Position numbers and translations under genes: made by a program. A DNA stretch of 64,000 nt from Protea cynaroides (Eukaryota; Streptophyta; Magnoliopsida; Proteales; Proteaceae). Location: NCBI GenBank assembly GCA_028583415.1, contig CM053266.1:37505758-37569757 (forward strand), in the 5' to 3' direction. Shown one piece after another: positions 59,773 through 64,000 of the stretch; position 1 is the stretch's first letter, and the number at the start of each line of letters is the position of its first letter. A model generated the notes under the pieces. That model was given only the letters and a program-made list of their open reading frames with translations. It made no database searches and was not told the DNA's origin.

Positions 59773-60310
59773 GAATTGTAACTGTAGCTGGTATACCTGC
59801 CAGAGTATTATTTGACTCTGGGGCCACGCACTCCTTTGTTTCTATTTCTTTTGGGAAGCGAAAGGAGTTACCAATCAAGCATTTGAACCCAAGCATGATA
59901 GTTCGCTCTCCACTAGGAGTCGAAGTGGCTTTGACCCAATATTATGGACCATGTACTGTATGTATTGAGGGCCGAGACTTAGAAGCAAGCCTAGTACTAC
60001 TTGAGATGGCAAACTTTGATGTCATTTTGGGAATGGATTGGCTAGGCCATCATTCGGCCGTCCTATTATGTGGTGAAAGGAAGCTTGTGCTTACTGACAA
60101 AAAGGGAAGGGGATATAGTTTCACTGGGATCAGGCTATCTAGGAAGCGGAAGCTGATTCTCTCCACCCTAAAAGCCAAGCGATGCTTAGAGAAAGGGGGA
60201 GTGGGGTATCTAGTATCTGTAGTCGACATCACGACAGAGTCACTCAAGATGGAAGATATAGATGTGGTCCGAGAGTTCCCAGATGTATTTCCAAAGGAGC
60301 TTCAGGTCTA
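59773..60310 (+). pseudogene. Protease of element B
   Basis: Aspartic protease: GIPARVLFDSGATHSFVS with intact DSGA (59,814), later FDVILGMDWLGHHSAVL. The linker continues to VVREFPDVFPK. A one-nucleotide shift near 60,303 separates it from RT; otherwise well preserved. Confidence 0.85.
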
Positions 60311-61945
60311 CGGTTGGACAGGGCTACAGAGTTTGTAATAGACCTTATGCTAGGTTCGGCGCCGGTGTCCAAAGCACCATACAGGATGGCCCCTACTGAG
60401 TTAAAGGAGTTGAAGACCCAGTTACAAGAATTGTTAGATAAGGGTTTCATACGACCTAGCATATCGCCTTGGGGAGCACCGGTATTATTCGTCAAGAAGA
60501 AAGACGGAAGTGTAAGGCTATGCATTGACTACCGTGAACTGAACAAGTTGACTATCAAGAATCGGTATCCTTTGCCTAGGATCGATGATTTGTTCGATCA
60601 GCTGCAGGGTGCAAAGGTTTTCTCGAAGATTGATCTCCGATTGGGGTATCACCAACTGAAGATCAAGGCCGGAGATATTCAAAAAACTGCTTTCAGGACG
60701 AGGTATGGGCATTATGAGTTTCTAGTTATGTCTTTCGGGTTGACCAATGCCCCAGCGTCGTTTATGGAACTGATGAACCGAGTGTTTCATGATATGTTGG
60801 ACACTTCGATCATCGTATTCATCGATGACATATTGATCTACTCTAAGGACATGGAGACTCATACAACACACTTGAGGGCAGCCCTACAACGGCTGAGACA
60901 GGAGAAGCTTTATGCTAAGTTCAAGAAGTGCGAGTTTTGGCTGAAGGAAGTGGCTTTATTGGGCCATGTTGTATCTGAAGACGGTATCAAGGTTGATCCA
61001 AGTAAGATAGCTGCTATAGTAGGATGGGAAGCACCAAAATCTGTTGTGGAAATTCATAGTTTCCTTGGGTTGGCTGGTTATTATAGAAGATTCATGGAAG
61101 ATTACTCCAGGATCGCTGTTCCACTCACCAGATTGACTAAGAAGGGAGAGAAATTCATATGGGCAGATGAGTGCGAGAAGTGCTTTCAGACTTTAAAGTC
61201 AAGACTAGTCTCGGCACCTATCTTGACCATCCCAGAACCAAGCGTTCCGTTTACTTTATATACGGATGCTTCAGGGTTGGGTATTGGGTGTGTATTGATG
61301 CAAGGGGAACAGGTGATTGCTTACGCATCAAGACAGTTAAAGGAGCATGAGAAGAACTATCCTACGCATGACTTGGAGCTAGCAGCGGTTATTCATGCAA
61401 TCAAGACTTGGAGACACTACTTGTATGGTGAGAAGTTTCAGATCAAGTCAGATCACAAGAGCTTAACTTATCTTTTCACTCAAAAGGATCTGAATATGAG
61501 ACAGAGGAGATGGCTGGAATTGTTGAAAGATTATGATTGTGACATCCAGTACCATCCGGGTAAAGCAAATGTGGTGGCAGACGCCTTAAGCAGAAAGTGG
61601 GCATCGAAACCTGAGGCAGGACCAAGTACAAATGCTGCATTATGTGCCGCAGCTTCAAATTCAATCGAAGGTGATGAAGAGTATATTATAGAGACTGCAG
61701 AAGATCCAGTTGAGAAAGGCTTAATTCATAAATTCACCATGATGTTCGCAGCTCTGAAGATCTCACCGGATCTAGTTGATGAAGTCAAGATAGCAATCCT
61801 ACAGGATCCTCATCTCAAGACTGTGCAAGAAGACTTAGAGAAGGGTACGAGCAATCCTGACTTTACCTTGGATTCAGACAAGGTACTCAGGTATCATGGA
61901 CGGTTATGTATACCTGAGAGTGAAGACTGCAATATCAGAGATTGA
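60311..61945 (+). pseudogene. Reverse transcriptase and RNase H of element B
   Basis: Open for about 545 codons. RT: ISPWGAPVLFVKKKDGSVRL, YRELNKLTIKNRYPLPRIDD, catalytic FIDD (60,818-60,829), GLAGYYRRF. RNase H: TDASGLGIGCVLMQ (61,264), ELAAVIHAIKTWRHYL, then HPGKANVVADALSR. It ends at a TGA (61,943-61,945) in the integrase linker, where relatives have a sense codon. All known catalytic residues of RT and RNase H are present. Confidence 0.92.
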
Positions 61946-63246
61946 GTTATGACTGAAGCTCATTACACCCCATATTCGGTACATCCAGGAAGTACCAAAA
62001 TGTACCATGATTTAAGAAGACTATATTGGTGGAGGGGTATGAAAGCAGATATAGCTCGTTTCGTGTTCCAATGTCTGAATTGTCAACAAGTTAAAGCGGA
62101 AAGGCAGAGACCCGCAGGTTTACTACAACCATTACCGGAACCTGCTTAGAAGTGGGATTGTATAACTATGGATTTCGTCACTGGCTTACCTTTGACACCA
62201 AGGTCAGTGGATGCAGTTTGGGTTATAGTGGATCGACTCACCAAGACAGCTCGATTTATCGCGGTTAGACCTCAGTATACCATGGAGAACTGGCCAAGTT
62301 ATATGTTGATAATATAGTCAGACTTCATGGCGTTCCAGAGAGTATAGTATCTGACAGAGATCCCCATTTTACATCAAAGTTCTGGGAAGGATTACAGAAA
62401 GATATGGGAACCAAGTTGAAGTTCAGTACAACTTTTCACCCTCAGACGGATGGACAGTCAGAGCGAACTATTCAAATTTTGGAAGATATGCTCCGAGCTT
62501 GTGCAATAGATTTCAAGGGAGCTTGGGATGAGAAGCTATCACTTATCGAGTTCGCTTACAACAACAGTTATCAGGCTACAATTCAGATGGCCCCATATGA
62601 AGCACTCTATGGGAAGAAGTGTCGTATACCTCTGTTATGGAACGAGGTGGGAGAAAGAAGAATTGTAGGACCGGAGTTTGTTAAAGAAACTTTCCGAGTG
62701 ATTGATCAGATCAAGGAGAGAGTAAAGACAGCTCAAGTTCAACAGAAGCACTATGCGGATAATCGACGTCGAGATCTGGAGTTTGCAGTGGGTGATAAGG
62801 TATTCTTGAAGGTATCACCGGTGCGAGGCCTGAAACGGTTTGGTAAGAAGGGAAAGCTTTGCCCCAGGTATGTGAGACCGTATGAGATATTGACCCGACG
62901 TGGTAATGTAGCATATCAATTGGATCTACCACCATCTATGTCTAGTGTTCATAATGTGTTCCATGTATCATTACTGAAGAAGTATGTCAGAGATCTATCG
63001 CACATCTTGACCGCTGATCCCCCAGACTTGACTGAAGACTTAACATTCGAAGTGGTGCCTGTGATGCTCTCAAGTCGAAAAGTTCAGCAACTTCGAATCA
63101 AGGATATCCATTATGTGAAGGTGCATTGGAGAAGCCAAAATGTGGAGGAAATTACTTGGGAAGAGGAGAGCGCAATGAGGAAGGAGTACCCTAACCTTTT
63201 CAACGATCAAGGTATGTTCAAATTTTGGGGCCGAAATTTCTTTTAA
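61946..63246 (+). pseudogene. Integrase and chromodomain-like tail of element B
   Basis: HHCC zinc domain (61,955-62,090), a TAG at 62,147-62,149, a core with D (62,171), a frame shift near 62,288, D in SDRDPHF (62,353) and E in QSER (62,461). The last two are exactly 36 codons apart (DD35E). The C-terminal part runs FVKETFRVIDQIKERVKTAQ, GPF-like KLCPRYVRPYEIL and YQLDLPPSMSSVHNVFHVSL. A chromodomain-like end follows, IHYVKVHWRSQNVEEITWEE (63,100-63,165). Stop at 63,246. Confidence 0.9.
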
Positions 63247-63313
63247 GGGTGGGGGAGTTGTGAAACCTACATGCAAATTTCGGGGATGAAATTTCTTTTA
63301 AGGGTGGGGGAGT
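63239..63313 (+). promoter_or_regulatory. Duplicated polypurine tract of element B
   Basis: AAGGGTGGGGGAG at 63,245-63,257 and again at 63,299-63,311, the second directly before the 3' LTR. The first is followed by TGTGAAACCTACATGC, which resembles an LTR start. Confidence 0.75.
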
Positions 63314-64000
63314 TGTAAGACCCGTACTCCGTAAACCCGGTCTAAACCTTGGTTTTGATGTCGTGACAGGTCTTCCGATCATCACCGGGCCAGACGGGAC
63401 GAGCGAATGACAATCAGGTATGAAATCGGACCAAAGACGATCGAATCAACATAATTTTATGTTGACCGGTCGATGGTACCGGTCTTGGTACCGGTCGACC
63501 GGTCAGGTCTGCGCAGCTAAGTGTGGAAATCCAGAAATTGACTTCAGAGGGTCCCACTTTCTTGATTTCGAATCCTAAGACTTTCCTAATCCTAATAGGG
63601 TTACTAAACCCTAATTCTAGCCTATAAATACACCCTTAAACCGCCTCAAATCCTTTTCATAATCTCTCACAAACCCTAGAGAAGAGAAAGAGGTTGGAAA
63701 GGAGAAGGAACTAGGAAGAAGAAGAAGGTGCCGCCATTACCGTTCGACGAAGCTCACTCTACGCCAGTCAACGGTAAGTGTTTGAATCAATCTTCTTATC
63801 CTGTTACCCTATGTTAGTTGTGTGGGTGGATCAATACCATGCAAAATAGGTATTGATCTAAAACCCTAAATTGGCCAATAAACCCTAAGTTACCGTCAAA
63901 CCCTGGATTCGAGTTCCGAGATGATATTCATCGAAACGAGACTTGAATGAGTTGGGGATAACTCTAACTCAAGGATTAGACTTAGAATGGATAGGAGAAA
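63314..64000 (+). mobile_element. 3' LTR of element B, first 687 bp
   Basis: TGTAAGACCCG at 63,314, collinear with the 5' LTR to 56,080. Runs off the window; its end is expected about 1.57 kb further. Confidence 0.95.

Overview
The window is plant nuclear DNA, from an angiosperm genome rich in transposable elements. The evidence is a GT-AG spliced plant housekeeping gene (ethanolamine-phosphate cytidylyltransferase) with introns up to 9.6 kb, RTE-type LINE fragments, hAT/Mutator/Harbinger-type DNA elements, a tRNA-derived SINE, an endogenous caulimovirid relic, a stretch that resembles plant mitochondrial DNA, and a large nest of Ty3/gypsy elements of Del/Tekay type. The species cannot be fixed from the sequence.

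Left part (1-10 kb): a three-copy tandem repeat; the 5' end of an RTE LINE (minus); a decayed endogenous pararetrovirus with movement-protein, coat-protein and CCHC remnants (about 1.5-5.7 kb, plus); and a hAT relic (5,706-9,261) with a Mutator-like element nested in it (6,957-8,759, 9-bp duplication).

Middle part (10-25 kb): five consecutive internal exons of a PECT1-like gene on the minus strand (24,747 down to 10,241). All splice sites are GT-AG and all phases fit, so the gene is probably active. Its first and last exons are not in the window. Its introns hold LINE pieces, a hAT MITE, a 23-bp LINE tail with an 18-bp duplication, a 1.8-kb Harbinger-like element carrying a thiamine-thiazole-synthase gene fragment, and a gag-only Ty1/copia element.

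25-30.5 kb: intergenic DNA with a mitochondrial-like block, an inverted-repeat module, a SINE and a 500-N assembly gap.

31-64 kb: a nest of one Del/Tekay-like superfamily in both orientations. I distinguish LTRs A, B, C, D, E, F, G, H, I and J. Element B (55,400 to beyond the window end) is young: its LTRs differ by about 2% over 0.68 kb, and gag, protease, RT, RNase H, integrase and a chromodomain-like tail are recognisable with few breaks. Element A (34,226-40,283 and 47,105-47,411) is split inside its RT gene by LTR I. LTR I is interrupted by LTR E, and E by solo LTR D.

Four things look unusual. (1) The LTRs appear to contain a small three-exon gene, with a TATA box, a conserved 60-bp middle exon and a conserved last exon, recognisable in at least seven divergent copies. 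(2) Arrays of short palindromic motifs around a GTCG/CGAC core sit at two sites in the LTR and again in the internal leader; their flanks change together between subfamilies. (3) Two elements carry an antisense gene of the putative-plant-transposon-protein type beside the 5' LTR, and element B has lost it by a deletion that also removed most of its primer binding site. (4) gag and protease are separated by a frame-shifting 83-bp intron-like segment. Together these suggest a retrotransposon lineage with its own accessory genes and cis-acting regulatory sites.
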